Shown: positions 1 to 9,370, counted from the stretch's first letter. The stretch is 64,000 nucleotides of DNA from Streptomyces hydrogenans (GCF_014656075.1 NZ_BNBS01000003.1:102756-166755), one strand, 5' to 3'. Notes: a model not told the origin generated them from the sequence alone. Numbers and translations are program-made.

Positions 1-630
1 CTCGGCGACGTCACCCAGGAGGGGGTCCTGGAGGCGGCGAAGGCGCACCGCGCGCACGCCCTGCTCGCCCTCACCAGTTCGGACACCACGAACCTGGAGG
101 CGGTGCTGGCGGCCCGGACGCTGGCGCCCGAACTCCTCGTGGCGCTGCGGCTGTACGACGACGACTTCGCCACCACGGTCTACCGCACGCTGCGCGCCGC
201 GCACCCGGACGCGCTCACCCGCAGCCGCAGCGTCTCCACCCTGTCCGCCCCGGCCTTCGCGGGCGCGATGATGGGGCGTCAGATCCTGGGTGCCATCCCG
301 GTCGAGCGGCGGGTGCTGCTCTTCGCGGCGGTCGAGGTGGCGGGCGTGGCGCACCTGGAGGGACGCACGGTCGCGGAGGCGTTCCGGCCCGGCGCCTGGC
401 GGGTCCTGGCGCTGGACACCGGCGCCGGAGAGGAGGAGGGGCGCGCCTCGGACGCCGGCCCCGCGGAGCCCCCGGCGCTGCTGTGGGACCTCCACCCGGG
501 GTACGTGCTCCGCCCCGGCGACCGCGTGGTGGTGGCGGCGACCCGCTCGGGCCTGCCGGAGCTCCTCGGCGGCGCGCGGGCGCCGGCTCCGGGCGCCGTG
601 CCGCCGCAGGGTGCCGGCCAGCCCGGCTGA
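1..630 (+). CDS. RCK/TrkA-type NAD-binding potassium channel regulatory protein (5' partial)
   Basis: The reading frame is open from the first base, so the N-terminus lies outside the window. The visible 209 residues carry the second half of a Rossmann-like TrkA-N/RCK domain: GDVTQEGVLEAA, then ALLALTSSDTTNLEAVLAAR, and a following conserved stretch LVALRLYDDDFATTVYR. A C-terminal TrkA-C-like part ends in YVLRPGDRVVVAATR. Proteins of this type bind nucleotide and gate K+ channels or transporters on the cytoplasmic side of the membrane. Whether channel helices precede this part cannot be seen here. The family call is firm; the exact subfamily is not. Confidence 0.75.
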   Translation, partial: LGDVTQEGVLEAAKAHRAHALLALTSSDTTNLEAVLAARTLAPELLVALRLYDDDFATTVYRTLRAAHPDALTRSRSVSTLSAPAFAGAMMGRQILGAIPVERRVLLFAAVEVAGVAHLEGRTVAEAFRPGAWRVLALDTGAGEEEGRASDAGPAEPPALLWDLHPGYVLRPGDRVVVAATRSGLPELLGGARAPAPGAVPPQGAGQPG

Positions 631-718
631 CCCGCTCCGCGCGAGCCGGCCGGGGAGGCCCTTCGGGGCGCCCGAAATCCGCGTGCGGACCGGTCGGGAG
701 GGCTGCGAGCATCGCGGG

Positions 719-2896
719 ATGGACCACGTTCTCGAACGCCTGCTCGTCCGGCACACCCTCCGGCTGCCCGTTCCCCCCGGTCCCGCCGGGGACGGCTCCG
801 CCGTCGCCCTGCGGTTCGACGCCGCGCTGCGGACGGCGGGGTTCGCCCTGTCCTCACCGCTGCTGAGGGAGCTGTCCGGCCGGTCCCCCGAGACGGTCGT
901 CGAGCTGGCCCGGTGGGCGCTGGAGGCGGTCCGCGAGCGGGTCGGCGACCACGTCCGGCACAACACGTACTTCCTCGACTTCCCGGCCAACGTCCCCGAC
1001 ACGGGGGAGTTCTGGCTGTGGTGCGTCCTGAAGGGGCTGGAGGACCCGGCGGCCCGCGAGTCGGTCGAGGCGCAGCTGAGCGCCGGGGTGCTGAACCTGC
1101 TGACGCTCCCCGCCTACGGGCGCTACCCGCACTCGTACGAGGAACTGCTCGCGGCCCATGAGGAGTTGGTACCGGCGGCCGGGGACCGGCTGACCGTACT
1201 GCACCTCGGCGGGCCCGTCGGGGAGGAGCTGGGCGCGCTGTACGGGGCGCTGGCGGGGTCCGTGACCCCGCTGGGCGACGAGCACCTGGCCGACCTGGCG
1301 GTGCTCGCCGAACACTGCGCGGACGGGCCGCAGCCCGCGGAGATCCCGGTCCGGGAGATCCGGGCCGTGGTGAACCGGGCCCGGCTGCGGGCCGGCGCGG
1401 CGCCGCTGCTCGACACCGTCACGGACGTCCTGCGGCTCGCCTGCGCGCTGGCCGACGGGGACGTGACGCTGCGCGAGCGGACCCGCTTCCGCGGGCTGTC
1501 CCGGCCGGTGCGGCGCGCGCTGCTCGCGGGCCTCGACGGCGTGGTGGCGGGGGCGCCGGAGAAGCTGGCCGACGTGGGCCGGCACCGGGAGGCGTGGAAG
1601 CGGCTCGGGGAGCGGCTGCACCCGCACGCCTACCCGGCCTGGCCGCACGCCGCCCAGGTGTTCGCGGTCGCCCGGGGCGAGCTGCGGGCGCCGTCGCTGG
1701 ATTCCCTGACCGAGGCGCTGCTGGCCGCCGGGGACGTGCCGGGGGCGGCGGAACTGCTGGCGTCGGCCGCTCCGGGACGGCTGTTCCGGGGGCTGGACCG
1801 GCTGCTGCGCTCGGCGGCGGACGAGGCGGGGCGCGAGGCCGTGCTCGCGGCGGCGGAGCGCGTCGCGCCGCGGGTCGCGGGCCGGGTGGTGCTGTCGGTG
1901 CGGGAGCACCTGCAGAACCGGCACATCGGTCCGGGCGCGCCCCGGCGCCTGTTCGTGAACCGCCAGGGGCGGGCGTGGGTGACGGCGGACACCCGCCGCG
2001 CCCTGCCCCGGGAGGTCCAGCGGCGGCTCCTCGCGCTGGTGGACGGGGAGACCCGGCGGCGGCTGCCCGCACCCGGGCGGCTGCTGGTCGACCCGCTGAT
2101 GCTGGACGTGGCGCTGCCGTTGAGCGGGCGGGCCTCGTCGGGGGGCTTCGGGGTGCTGCCGCGCGGTTCGGTCGCGCCGGTCGACGGCGAGCTGCTGCGG
2201 TTCTTCATGTACTGGAAGGAGGCGCGGCGGACGACGGACCTGGACCTGTCGGCGCTGCTGCTGGACGAGCGGTACGCGACGGTCTCCTGGCTGTCGTACA
2301 CGGAGCTGACCACGGTGGAGGGCCGGCACTCCGGGGACATCACCGAGGCCCCGGACGGTGCCTCGGAGTTCATCGAGCTGCGACTCGGCGCGGTGCGCGG
2401 CACGTTCGTGGTGCCGCACGTGCACGTGTACGCCGGCGAGGGCTTCGACGAGACGGCCGAGTCCTTCTTCGGCTACATGCTCCGCGAGGGCGAGCAGGGC
2501 GGCCGGCCCTTCGAGCCGCGCACGGTCCGGATGAGGTCGGAGCTGCGCGGGCCGGGGCGGGTGGCCATGCCGCTGGCGTTCCGGCGGGACGAGGAGGGGC
2601 GGTGGCACGCGCACTGGCTCCACCTGTGCCTGCGGGGCACGCCGACCGACAACCGGGTCGAGGACCACCGGGTGTCCTTGGCGACGCTGCTGCGCGGCGC
2701 GGTCGAGCACGCGCCGGTGACGGTTCGTCATCTGGTGGAGCTGATGCGGGAGTCGGGGTCCGAGGTCACGGAGTGGTCCGGCGGCGAGCCGCCGGCCGGG
2801 CCGGTGACGTACCTGGGCCTGGCGCGGCCCGAGGGGCTGGCGCCGGGCTCCCGGGTGGTGACCCCGGAAAATCTGCGCGACCTGGTCCCGGCCTGA
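719..2896 (+). CDS. large conserved protein of the SCO0854/MXAN_6230 type
   Basis: 725-residue soluble protein starting at ATG (MDHVLERLLVRH). From memory it resembles the actinobacterial/myxobacterial family annotated as MXAN_6230/SCO0854 RING-domain protein. Features include FLDFPANVPDTGEFW near residue 90, KRLGERLHPH in the middle, and a conserved C-terminal half with SGGFGVLPRGS, DGELLRFFMYWKE and VHVYAGEGFDETAESFFGYM. Only a few scattered cysteines are present, so no RING finger is visible despite the family name. No enzymatic motif is evident and the function is unknown. It is transcribed alone and is separated from the convergent downstream gene by a strong hairpin. A much longer open frame extends upstream, but it runs antisense-like through the preceding gene and is not credible as coding. 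Confidence 0.7.
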   Translation: MDHVLERLLVRHTLRLPVPPGPAGDGSAVALRFDAALRTAGFALSSPLLRELSGRSPETVVELARWALEAVRERVGDHVRHNTYFLDFPANVPDTGEFWLWCVLKGLEDPAARESVEAQLSAGVLNLLTLPAYGRYPHSYEELLAAHEELVPAAGDRLTVLHLGGPVGEELGALYGALAGSVTPLGDEHLADLAVLAEHCADGPQPAEIPVREIRAVVNRARLRAGAAPLLDTVTDVLRLACALADGDVTLRERTRFRGLSRPVRRALLAGLDGVVAGAPEKLADVGRHREAWKRLGERLHPHAYPAWPHAAQVFAVARGELRAPSLDSLTEALLAAGDVPGAAELLASAAPGRLFRGLDRLLRSAADEAGREAVLAAAERVAPRVAGRVVLSVREHLQNRHIGPGAPRRLFVNRQGRAWVTADTRRALPREVQRRLLALVDGETRRRLPAPGRLLVDPLMLDVALPLSGRASSGGFGVLPRGSVAPVDGELLRFFMYWKEARRTTDLDLSALLLDERYATVSWLSYTELTTVEGRHSGDITEAPDGASEFIELRLGAVRGTFVVPHVHVYAGEGFDETAESFFGYMLREGEQGGRPFEPRTVRMRSELRGPGRVAMPLAFRRDEEGRWHAHWLHLCLRGTPTDNRVEDHRVSLATLLRGAVEHAPVTVRHLVELMRESGSEVTEWSGGEPPAGPVTYLGLARPEGLAPGSRVVTPENLRDLVPA

Positions 2897-2926
2897 GTGC
2901 TACGGTCGGTCCGGGGGCGAGGCCAT

Positions 2927-2968
2927 GAAGGGGCTTCCTTCTCATACTCCTGATGACATAGCCCCTTC
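2927..2968 (+). terminator. weak stem-loop after the SCO0854-type gene
   Basis: Inverted repeat with 9-base arms gaaggggct (2927-2935) and agccccttc (2960-2968) around a 24-base AT-richer loop. It lies just after the stop codon at 2896. It could be an accessory terminator or an mRNA 3'-end structure. The long loop makes this call tentative. Confidence 0.35.
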
Positions 2969-2994
2969 GCTCTCCTCGCCCCCCTTCGCACTTC

Positions 2995-3036
2995 ACGCGT
3001 GGGGCCCGGTCCTCGGAAGGACCGGGCCCCACGCGT
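2995..3036. terminator. bidirectional 19-bp hairpin terminator
   Basis: A perfect 19-bp stem (2995-3013 with 3018-3036) closed by a four-base loop cgga. It sits between the converging 3' ends of the SCO0854-type gene (stop 2896) and the RmdA-like gene (stop at 3041), so it can terminate both. There is no U-tract, which is normal for Streptomyces terminators. Confidence 0.8.
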
Positions 3037-3040
3037 GTGC

Positions 3041-5213
3041 TCAGACCGCGTCGGCGAGGACCAGGGAGTGGATGCGGTCCGGGGCTCCGGGGCGGGCGTA
3101 GTACCAGCCCTGGGCGGTGTCGCAGCCGAGTTCGCGGAGGCGTTCGGCCTGCGCTGCGGTCTCCACGCCCTCGACGGTGACGGCGAGTTCGAGGCTGTGC
3201 GCGAGGGAGACGATCCCTTCGACGATCTTCAGGTCGACGGGGTCCACCGGGTGCTGCTGCATGCCCCGGGTGAAGGAGCGGTCGAGCTTGAGGACGCTGA
3301 CCGGGAGGCGGCGCAGGTTGGCCAGGTTGGAGTAGCCGGTGCCGAAGTCGTCCAGGGCGATGTCGACGCCCATCTCGGCGAGCTGGCGCAGCGGTTTGAG
3401 GAGGTCCTCGTCGGCGCCGATCAGGGCGGACTCGGTGACCTCCAGGCAGAGCGCGCCGGGCGCGAGCCCGGAGCGTTCCAGCACGTCGACGGTGTCGGCG
3501 ACCAGCCGGGGGTGGTGGAGCTGGGTCGGCGACAGGTTGACGTTGATGCGCAGCGGGGTTCCCGTGGTGGGGTCGTCCAGCTGCCAGGAGCGGGCCTGGC
3601 GGACGGCCTCCTGGAGGACCCAGCGGCCGAGCGGCACGATGAGCCCGGTGTCCTCGGCGAGCGGGATGAAGCGGTCGGGACCGAGCACGCCGTGCTGGGG
3701 GTGGCTCCAGCGGACGAGGGCCTCCGCGCCGTGCACGGTGCCGTCGTCGAGGTGGACGAGCGGCTGGTACTCGATGAAGAACTCGCCGCGCTCCAGGGCG
3801 GTCGGCAGGGCCGTGGTGAGGCCGTGCCGGGTGATGGCGCGGGCGTCGGCCTCGGGGTCGGCGAGCTCGAAGCGGTTGCCGCCCGCGGACTTGGCCCGGT
3901 ACATGGTGATGTCGGCGCTGCGCAGCACCTCGGCGGCGGTGCGCTCGCCGGCCGGTCCCTCGACGACGCCGAGGCTGCCGCGCACGGTCAGTTCGCGGCC
4001 GTCGACGCCGACGGGGGTGGCGAGGGCGGCGAGGATCCGGTCGGCGAGCGCGGTCGCGTCCCGTTCGCCGCCGGTGCTGGTGGTGAGGGCGACGAACTCG
4101 TCGCCGCCGAGCCGGGCGACCATCTCGCCGGGGCCGGTGGCGCACGCCTGGAGCCGGTCGGCGACCTCGACGAGGAGCCGGTCGCCGGTGGAGTGGCCGA
4201 GGCTGTCGTTGATGGCCTTGAAGCCGTCGAGGTCCAGGTAGCAGAGACCGAAGCGGCCGTCCTCGCCGGCGGGGGCCAGGGCCTTCTCCAGGCGCTCGAA
4301 GAACAGCGTCCGGTTGGGCAGCCCGGTGAGGGCGTCGTGGGTGGCCTCGTACCGCAGGCGCAGGTGGAGCAGGCGCCGTTCGGTGATGTCCTCCATGAGC
4401 GCCAGCTGGTACTGGGGGTGGCCCTGGGCGTCGCGGAGCAGGGAGACGGTGAGGTTGGTCCACAGGACCGTGCCGTCGCCCCGGTAGTAGGGCTTCTCCA
4501 CCCGGTACTGCTCGCGTTCGCCGCGCACCAGTTCCTCGTAGAGCCGCCAGACGTGCGGCCCGTCCTCGGGGTGGACCCACTCGCTGACGTTGCGGCTGCG
4601 GACGTGGGCCTCGACGCCGCCGAACATGCGGGTCATGGTGTCGTTGATCTCGACGAGCCGGCCGTCGAGGTCGGCGATGCCGATGCCGATGGCGGCGCCG
4701 TCGAAGACGGCCCGGAAGCGGCTCTCGGTGGCGTGCAGGGCGATCTCGGCGGCGCTGCGGGCGGAGAGCGCGGAGCGGGCGATGGCCTCCTGCTCGACGC
4801 GGGTCCGCTCGCGCAGGGCCGCGGCGTAGCCGGCGGCCATGGCGTGCTGGAGGCGGGCGCAGCGGGCCCGCAGCTCCTCGGCGGTGAGCTCGGGGTCCGT
4901 ACCGCAGTAGAGGACCAGGTACGAGTCGACCACGCCGAGGCTGCGGCCGAGGGCGTCCGGGTCGGTGCAGTGCGCGTCGACCAGTCCGGCACCGGGCCCG
5001 GTGGGCGGGGGCGGTGTCGAAGGGGCGGGCGAGCAGCGCGCCGCTGAGCAGGCGGGCGAGCGGGAGGAGGTGGACCTCGAACTCGGCGCGGGTGAGGGAG
5101 GTGGCGGTCACCGGGAAGATGGCACGGCTCCAGATGGTGACGAACCGCCTGAGTCTGTCCTCCGGGCCATCGGCTTCCGCGACGTTGCCGGACGGCTGCG
5201 ACGGCACCTTCAC
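3041..5213 (-). pseudogene. rmdA: RmdA-like PAS-GGDEF-EAL cyclic-di-GMP enzyme, interrupted by a frameshift
   Basis: In intact form this would be a cytoplasmic protein of about 723 residues that makes and breaks cyclic-di-GMP. The N-terminal segment (GTG at 5213; LRRFVTIWSRAIFPVTATS) and the rest (from about TGPGAGLVDAHCTDPDALG) lie in different frames. Removing one base from the G5 run at 5007-5011 restores a continuous protein. Downstream parts are intact: a PAS/PAC domain (FRAVFDGAAIGIGIADLDG, about residue 165), GGDEF in ARLGGDEFVALT (about 368) and EAL in GAEALVRWSHP (about 498), so both catalytic signatures are canonical. An internal GTG at 4933 could start a 630-residue product lacking the N-terminus. 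Domain order and the N-terminal signature match S. coelicolor RmdA (SCO0928). The start overlaps the methyltransferase stop as GTGA, suggesting coupling. A sequencing error is possible. Confidence 0.75.
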
Positions 5214-6022
5214 GCCTTGCGCCCCACACCTGCGAACCCGGAGAAGGCGTACGGATCCTCCTCCTCGGCCGGGCCGTCGGGCCGCCAGAGCGGCATCGGG
5301 ACCAGGCCGGGCTCGACGAACTCCGTGCCGTCGAAGAAGCGGGCGATCTCGTCCCGGGAGCGCATCACCAGCGGGCTGCGGGTGCTGCGGTAGACGTCGA
5401 CGGTGCCGCTGGCGCGCTCCTGGTCCACCGGGATCCCCTCGTAGGAGGCGTGGGTGACGATCAGGAGGCTGCCGGGGGCGAGCGCGTCGAGGAGTTCGGC
5501 GACGGCCTCGTGCGGCCGGTCGGCGTCCTCCAGGAAGTGCAGGACGGCGACGAGCATCAGGGCGACCGGCCGGTCGGGGTCGATCAGGCCGGTGACCTCG
5601 GGGCTGCGCAGGATCTCGGCCGGCTTGCGGAGGTCGGCGGGGACGACGGCGGTGTGGTCGACGCCCTCCAGGACGGCCCGGCTGTGGGCGACGGCCACCG
5701 GGTCGTGGTCGACGTAGACGACGCGGGCGGCCGGGTCGGCGGCCAGGGCGACCTCGTGCACGTTGCCGAACGTCGGTATGCCGGAGCCGATGTCGAGGAA
5801 CTGGGTGACGCCGCCCGCGACGGCGAAGCGGACGGCCCGGCGCATGAACGCCCGGTTCGCCTGCATGATCTTGGGGAGGCCCGGCAGGAACTCCATGGCC
5901 TTGCGGGCCGCTTCCCGGTCCACTTCGAAATTGTGCGAGCCGCCCAGATAGAAGTCGTACATACGGGACACGCTGGGTACCGAGATGTCGATACCCGGCG
6001 GAGCCCAGGCGGGACGCTCCAT
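5210..6022 (-). CDS. DUF574-family S-adenosyl-methionine-dependent methyltransferase
   Basis: 270 residues starting at ATG (MERPAWAPPG), with GGAG about 8 bases upstream; an upstream in-frame start has no such site. The SAM-binding motif is FLDIGSGIPTFGNVHE, followed by VVYVDHDPVAVAHSR with the acidic ribose-binding residue, and VALMLVAVLHFLED. The N-terminal PSVSRMYDFYLGG is typical of this very expanded Streptomyces family (PF04672). The substrates of most members are unknown; at least some structures bind SAM. It is first in a two-gene unit whose second gene (RmdA-like) begins inside its stop codon. Confidence 0.85.
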   Translation of the reverse strand: MERPAWAPPGIDISVPSVSRMYDFYLGGSHNFEVDREAARKAMEFLPGLPKIMQANRAFMRRAVRFAVAGGVTQFLDIGSGIPTFGNVHEVALAADPAARVVYVDHDPVAVAHSRAVLEGVDHTAVVPADLRKPAEILRSPEVTGLIDPDRPVALMLVAVLHFLEDADRPHEAVAELLDALAPGSLLIVTHASYEGIPVDQERASGTVDVYRSTRSPLVMRSRDEIARFFDGTEFVEPGLVPMPLWRPDGPAEEEDPYAFSGFAGVGRKA

Positions 6023-6558
6023 CAATGTCTCCAACAAGTCGCCACGGGGGATGCGGCCCGGAGTTCGCGGCCGTGTTCGAGGTGAGGCTACTGATCGGCC
6101 GCCGAGAGAGCGAGTAGAAACGGAAATTCGCGGTCCGTTCTTGGTCACACGCCTTTGGCACGTGCGTGCGGAACGAAGAGTTCACGCCTTCAGGCCGTGC
6201 AGGTTCACGTGCATATGGTCGTGCGCCGGTTCTCCGGCGGGGTCCCGCACGCCCGTTGGGCGGCCCCGCACCCGGCCCCACCTCGGGGGCGGGCGCCCCG
6301 GGGATCGTCCGCCGACCCGGATCGCGGCACCGGGACGGGCCCCTGACAGGGCGACAACCGGACAGTTCTTCCGAACGTCCCCCGCGATGGCCCGCGTCGG
6401 CCATTCCATGCCCCTTCTCCCACCCCTTCCACACCTCCGGGAGAGAACCGATCCCCGCGCGGATTAGACCCGACGGCGGCGAAACGTCAAACCAGACATC
6501 CGAAGATCCCCACCATCCGGGGAATCCGGCCGCATTCGGCCCCCGGTTCGGCGTCCGT
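6023..6558. other. 536-bp divergent intergenic region
   Basis: Lies between the divergent methyltransferase and the proline-rich anchored protein, so it must carry both promoters. Open frames here are antisense shadows without ribosome sites or recognisable products. I see no strong palindrome, tRNA or repeat. Confidence 0.5.
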
Positions 6559-7230
6559 GTGTTCAAGCTCGTCGGCGTGTCTCTGTACGGATCACCCCTC
6601 GCGCGGTCGCTGGCGGCCGCCGGACTGGTGTGGCTGCTCGCCGCACCCGTGCCGGCGGCCGCCGACTCCTGCGCCTACGCCACGGTCGGGCCGAACGGCT
6701 CACACACCTCGGTGTCGGTGGTCGGCCCCGGTGCGTGCTCCCCGTCGCCGAAGCCCACCCCGCCGAAACACCCGACCCCGAAACCGCCGACCCTGCCCCC
6801 GAAGCCGCCCCTGCCGCCCAAGCCCCCGAAACCTCCGAAGCCTCCGAAGCCGCCCGAGCCGACCCTGCCGCGCCCCTCGCCGCTGCGGCCCGGGTCCCCT
6901 CCCGAGCTGCCCGCCGCGCCCTCCGCCGTCCGGCCGCCCGCCACCACCCCGGCACCCCGGCCCGCCCCGGTACCCCCCTCCCCCGCGCCCGCCACCCCCG
7001 CGCCCGAGGAACCGCCGCCCCCCACGCCTCCGGCCCCGACCCCGCCGCCACCGCCCAGTCCGCCGGCGGCGTCGCCCGCCGCGCCGCCGAGCCCGGTGCC
7101 GCTGCCGCACTACCAGCGGACCTCCCGGCCCCAGCCGAAGAGCACGTCGTCACCCGTCACCACGATGCTCCTCCTCACCGCGCCGGCCGTGCTGGCCACC
7201 GCGATCCTGCGTCCGCGCTCCTCCCGCTGA
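6559..7230 (+). CDS. secreted proline-rich protein with C-terminal membrane anchor
   Basis: About 223 residues from a GTG at 6559; a second GTG at 6577 is also possible. A signal peptide (LARSLAAAGLVWLLAAPVPAAADS) is followed by a short cysteine-containing segment (SCAYATVGPNGSHTSVSVVG). About 120 residues of Pro/Lys then Pro/Ala/Thr repeats (KPPKPPKPP type) come next. The protein ends with a hydrophobic stretch TTMLLLTAPAVLATAIL and a basic tail RPRSSR. The layout suggests a wall-spanning stalk tethered to the membrane. No LPXTG is present. It is 59 bp upstream of the DUF4239 gene and probably co-transcribed. Function unknown. Confidence 0.7.
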   Translation: MFKLVGVSLYGSPLARSLAAAGLVWLLAAPVPAAADSCAYATVGPNGSHTSVSVVGPGACSPSPKPTPPKHPTPKPPTLPPKPPLPPKPPKPPKPPKPPEPTLPRPSPLRPGSPPELPAAPSAVRPPATTPAPRPAPVPPSPAPATPAPEEPPPPTPPAPTPPPPPSPPAASPAAPPSPVPLPHYQRTSRPQPKSTSSPVTTMLLLTAPAVLATAILRPRSSR

Positions 7231-7289
7231 TCCGGCCCCGAGCCCGTACGCCCCCCGAACCGAACTCCCGCAAGGAAGACCGAGGAACC

Positions 7290-8054
7290 ATGTCCGAATG
7301 GCTCGTCCTGACCCTGGCGATGGCCGCCGCGTGCGCCGTCGTCCTGGCCATCGTCGTCATCAACCAACGCCGGATCACCGAGGACGACGACCCCAGCGAG
7401 ACCCCCGACGTCATCGAGTACATGACGATGATGATCGGCGTGATCTACGCCATCGTGCTCGGCCTCGCCATCGCCGGCGTGTGGGAGGCCCGCGGCGCCG
7501 CCCAGGAGGTCGTGCGCCAGGAGGCGCAGGCGATGCACGAGATCTCCGAACGGGTCGAGGTCTACCCGGTGATGGTCCGCGCCCAGATCCGTGCCGACGT
7601 CGACGCGTACGTCGACTACGTGGTGAACGAGGAGTTCACGTACATGGCCGAGCACGGCGGGACCAGCCCGGAGGGCGACGCCCTGATGAGCAAGGTGCGC
7701 CGCAGCGTGACCGACTACGAGCCCGCCAACGACTTCGAGGGGCAGGCGTACCAGCCGCTGGTCGACCAGGTGATGGTCGCCGACGACGCCCGCGGCGCCC
7801 GCGGCCAGAGCGCCGGCGAGACCATGCCGGGAGTCGTCTGGTTCGGACTGATCATCGGCGCGCTGGTGTCGGTCGGGCTCATCTTCACCCTCCAGATCCG
7901 GCGCACCGGACGCGAGGTGCTGCTCGCCGGCCTCTACAGCGCGCTGATCGCCTTCCTGCTCTTCCTGATCTGGGACTTCGACGCGCCGTTCGGCCGCGGC
8001 CTGGCCGCCACCGCCGCGCCGTTCACCGATCTGTTCCCGCAGGTCACCGACTGA
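7290..8054 (+). CDS. DUF4239-type membrane protein
   Basis: 254 residues from ATG (MSEWLVLTLAM). Four hydrophobic segments are visible: the N-terminal helix AACAVVLAIVVI, a second helix around MMIGVIYAIVLGLAIAGVW, and two near the C-terminus (VVWFGLIIGALVSVGLIF and LLAGLYSALIAFLLFLIW). Between them is a roughly 100-residue soluble loop rich in acidic residues. The arrangement is that of DUF4239 bestrophin-like proteins, whose role in actinobacteria is not established. AAGGAAGACCGAGG precedes the start. It forms a unit with the proline-rich anchored protein upstream. Confidence 0.75.
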   Translation: MSEWLVLTLAMAAACAVVLAIVVINQRRITEDDDPSETPDVIEYMTMMIGVIYAIVLGLAIAGVWEARGAAQEVVRQEAQAMHEISERVEVYPVMVRAQIRADVDAYVDYVVNEEFTYMAEHGGTSPEGDALMSKVRRSVTDYEPANDFEGQAYQPLVDQVMVADDARGARGQSAGETMPGVVWFGLIIGALVSVGLIFTLQIRRTGREVLLAGLYSALIAFLLFLIWDFDAPFGRGLAATAAPFTDLFPQVTD

Positions 8055-8218
8055 CCGAGCGGGCGGGGCTGGACCGTCCGGGGGACACCGGTGCCCCATT
8101 CGCGCGTCTGGGATCGCGGCTGTGGTAATGCGCTCCTAGCGTGTCGGGCAACGAGGTGTACGCAGGCTCCACGCGGCCAAACCGCCGCGGCCGGCCCTCG
8201 GGACCCGGAGGAATCACC

Positions 8219-8779
8219 ATGCGCGCGATACGTGCCGCGTCCACCGCCCTGCTGGGGGCGGCCACCCTCGCCCTGGCCGCCCCCGTCACCGTCGCCCACG
8301 CGACCGACGGTGCGCCCGCGCCGAACCCGCGGGTGCGGGGCGCGCAGGCCCCGGGCGATTTCGTCGTCTCCCCCTCGCTCGTCACCGCCGGAGGGCGGGT
8401 GACCCTCAGCGCCCCCGGCTGCTCCAGCACGGCGACGGCGACGGCGGGCATCTTCGACACCGTCCAGATCGCCCCCGGTTCAGCCGTGACCGCCACCGTG
8501 GACGCGGACGCCAAGCCCGGCGCCGTGTACACGGTGGCGTTCAACTGCTCGGGCGGGGTGCAGGACACCGTGGACCTGACGATCAGCGGACTGGCCACGC
8601 TCTCCCCGACCGCCCGCTCGACCGTGCTGCTCACCCCGCGGGGCGTGCAGGGCGGGATCGGCGGCTCGCAGGCCGGTGTCGGGCCGGGGACGCTGGCGGC
8701 CGGCACGGCCCTGGTGCTCGCCGCCGCGGCCGGTACCGCGTACGTGGTCCGGCGCCGCGCGGGCGGGCGCCGGCACTGA
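8219..8779 (+). CDS. secreted Ig-like protein with C-terminal anchor, paralogue A next to sortase
   Basis: 186 residues from ATG (MRAIRAASTALLGAATLALAAP), with GGAGG upstream. It has a Sec signal peptide ending near VAHA, then an Ig/FN3-like beta domain (VVSPSLVTAGGRVTLSAPGC ... VAFNCSGG) with two cysteines likely forming a disulfide. The C-terminus has the motif GVQGGIGGSQAG, a hydrophobic helix (LAAGTALVLAAAAGTAYVV) and a basic tail RRRAGGRRH. The same order occurs in the convergent paralogue at 8885-9370. Both lie beside a class F sortase, so they are candidate cell-wall-anchored substrates even though no LPXTG is seen. Confidence 0.7.
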   Translation: MRAIRAASTALLGAATLALAAPVTVAHATDGAPAPNPRVRGAQAPGDFVVSPSLVTAGGRVTLSAPGCSSTATATAGIFDTVQIAPGSAVTATVDADAKPGAVYTVAFNCSGGVQDTVDLTISGLATLSPTARSTVLLTPRGVQGGIGGSQAGVGPGTLAAGTALVLAAAAGTAYVVRRRAGGRRH

Positions 8780-8810
8780 ACCGGGACGCTCGGGCCCGGA
8801 CACCCGGAAA

Positions 8811-8854
8811 GCCCGCCGCCCCCGGATCCCTTGCGGAACACGGGGGCGGCGGGC
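8811..8854. terminator. bidirectional hairpin between convergent paralogues
   Basis: A 14-bp perfect stem gcccgccgcccccg (8811-8824) and cgggggcggcgggc (8841-8854) with a 16-base loop. It is placed between the two convergent stop codons at 8779 and 8885. Confidence 0.75.
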
Positions 8855-8884
8855 ACAGTCGGCCGACCGGGAGGTTCGGGCCGG

Positions 8885-9370
8885 TCAGGCGCCCGCGCCG
8901 GTCATGCGACGGCGACGGAGGACGAAGACGCCGCCGCCGAGCGCGGCCGCGGCGACCAGGCTGCCGCCGATGGCCATCTCGGTGGAGCTGGGCGCCAGCG
9001 AACCGCCGAGGCCGCCCTGGGCGCCGCGGCCCGCGAGCACGCGGAACGGGTGCGTGACGACCCTGGAGTTGTCGCTGCACTTCACGGCCAGGTTGTAGTT
9101 GCCGGGCGTGGCGTTGTTGTAGACACGGGCGATCCCGCTGGACAGGCCGTTGGAGTTGACCGAGAGGCTGGTCTCCGGGAAGGCGTTGGACGTGACGGTG
9201 CCGCCGTGGCCGCACCCCTTGGCGGTGATCGTGATCGTCGACCCCGCGTGGACGTCGTAGGGGTTGACGGTGACGTTGCTGGGACCGTTGGTGGCGGCGG
9301 CCAGGGGGGCGGCCAGGCCGACCGCCGCGATCGCGGTGGCGGTCACCGCCAGAGTGCGTGCAGCACGCAT
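8885..9370 (-). CDS. secreted Ig-like protein with C-terminal anchor, paralogue B
   Basis: 161 residues from ATG (MRAARTLAVTATAIAAVGLAAP) with GGAGG seven bases upstream. A Sec signal peptide precedes a short beta domain, VTVNPYDVHAGSTITITAKGCGHGG to NLAVKCSDNSRVVTHPF, again with two cysteines. The C-terminus repeats the layout of the gene at 8219: GAQGGLGGSLAP, hydrophobic helix (GGSLVAAAALGGGVFVL), then RRRRM. The shared (V/A)QGG(I/L)GGS motif before the helix is the most striking common feature. Its promoter region faces that of the class F sortase across 9371-9821. Confidence 0.7.
   Translation of the reverse strand: MRAARTLAVTATAIAAVGLAAPLAAATNGPSNVTVNPYDVHAGSTITITAKGCGHGGTVTSNAFPETSLSVNSNGLSSGIARVYNNATPGNYNLAVKCSDNSRVVTHPFRVLAGRGAQGGLGGSLAPSSTEMAIGGSLVAAAALGGGVFVLRRRRMTGAGA

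Noticed and set aside
2999..5047. Plus-strand frame of 682 codons opposite the RmdA-like gene
   Set aside because: Antisense shadow with Gly/Ala/Val/Glu-rich composition; the opposite strand carries clear PAS, GGDEF and EAL motifs.
2766..6566. A minus-strand open frame of about 1266 codons running through two real genes
   Set aside because: It is the high-GC shadow frame of the RmdA-like and methyltransferase genes: very Arg/Pro-rich and without domain structure. Only the short part upstream of 5007 is real, as the N-terminus of the RmdA-like gene.
6770..6860. Repeated ccgaag/cctccgaag tracts that might be a mobile-element terminus
   Set aside because: They are codons for the Lys-Pro-Pro repeats of the anchored proline-rich protein.
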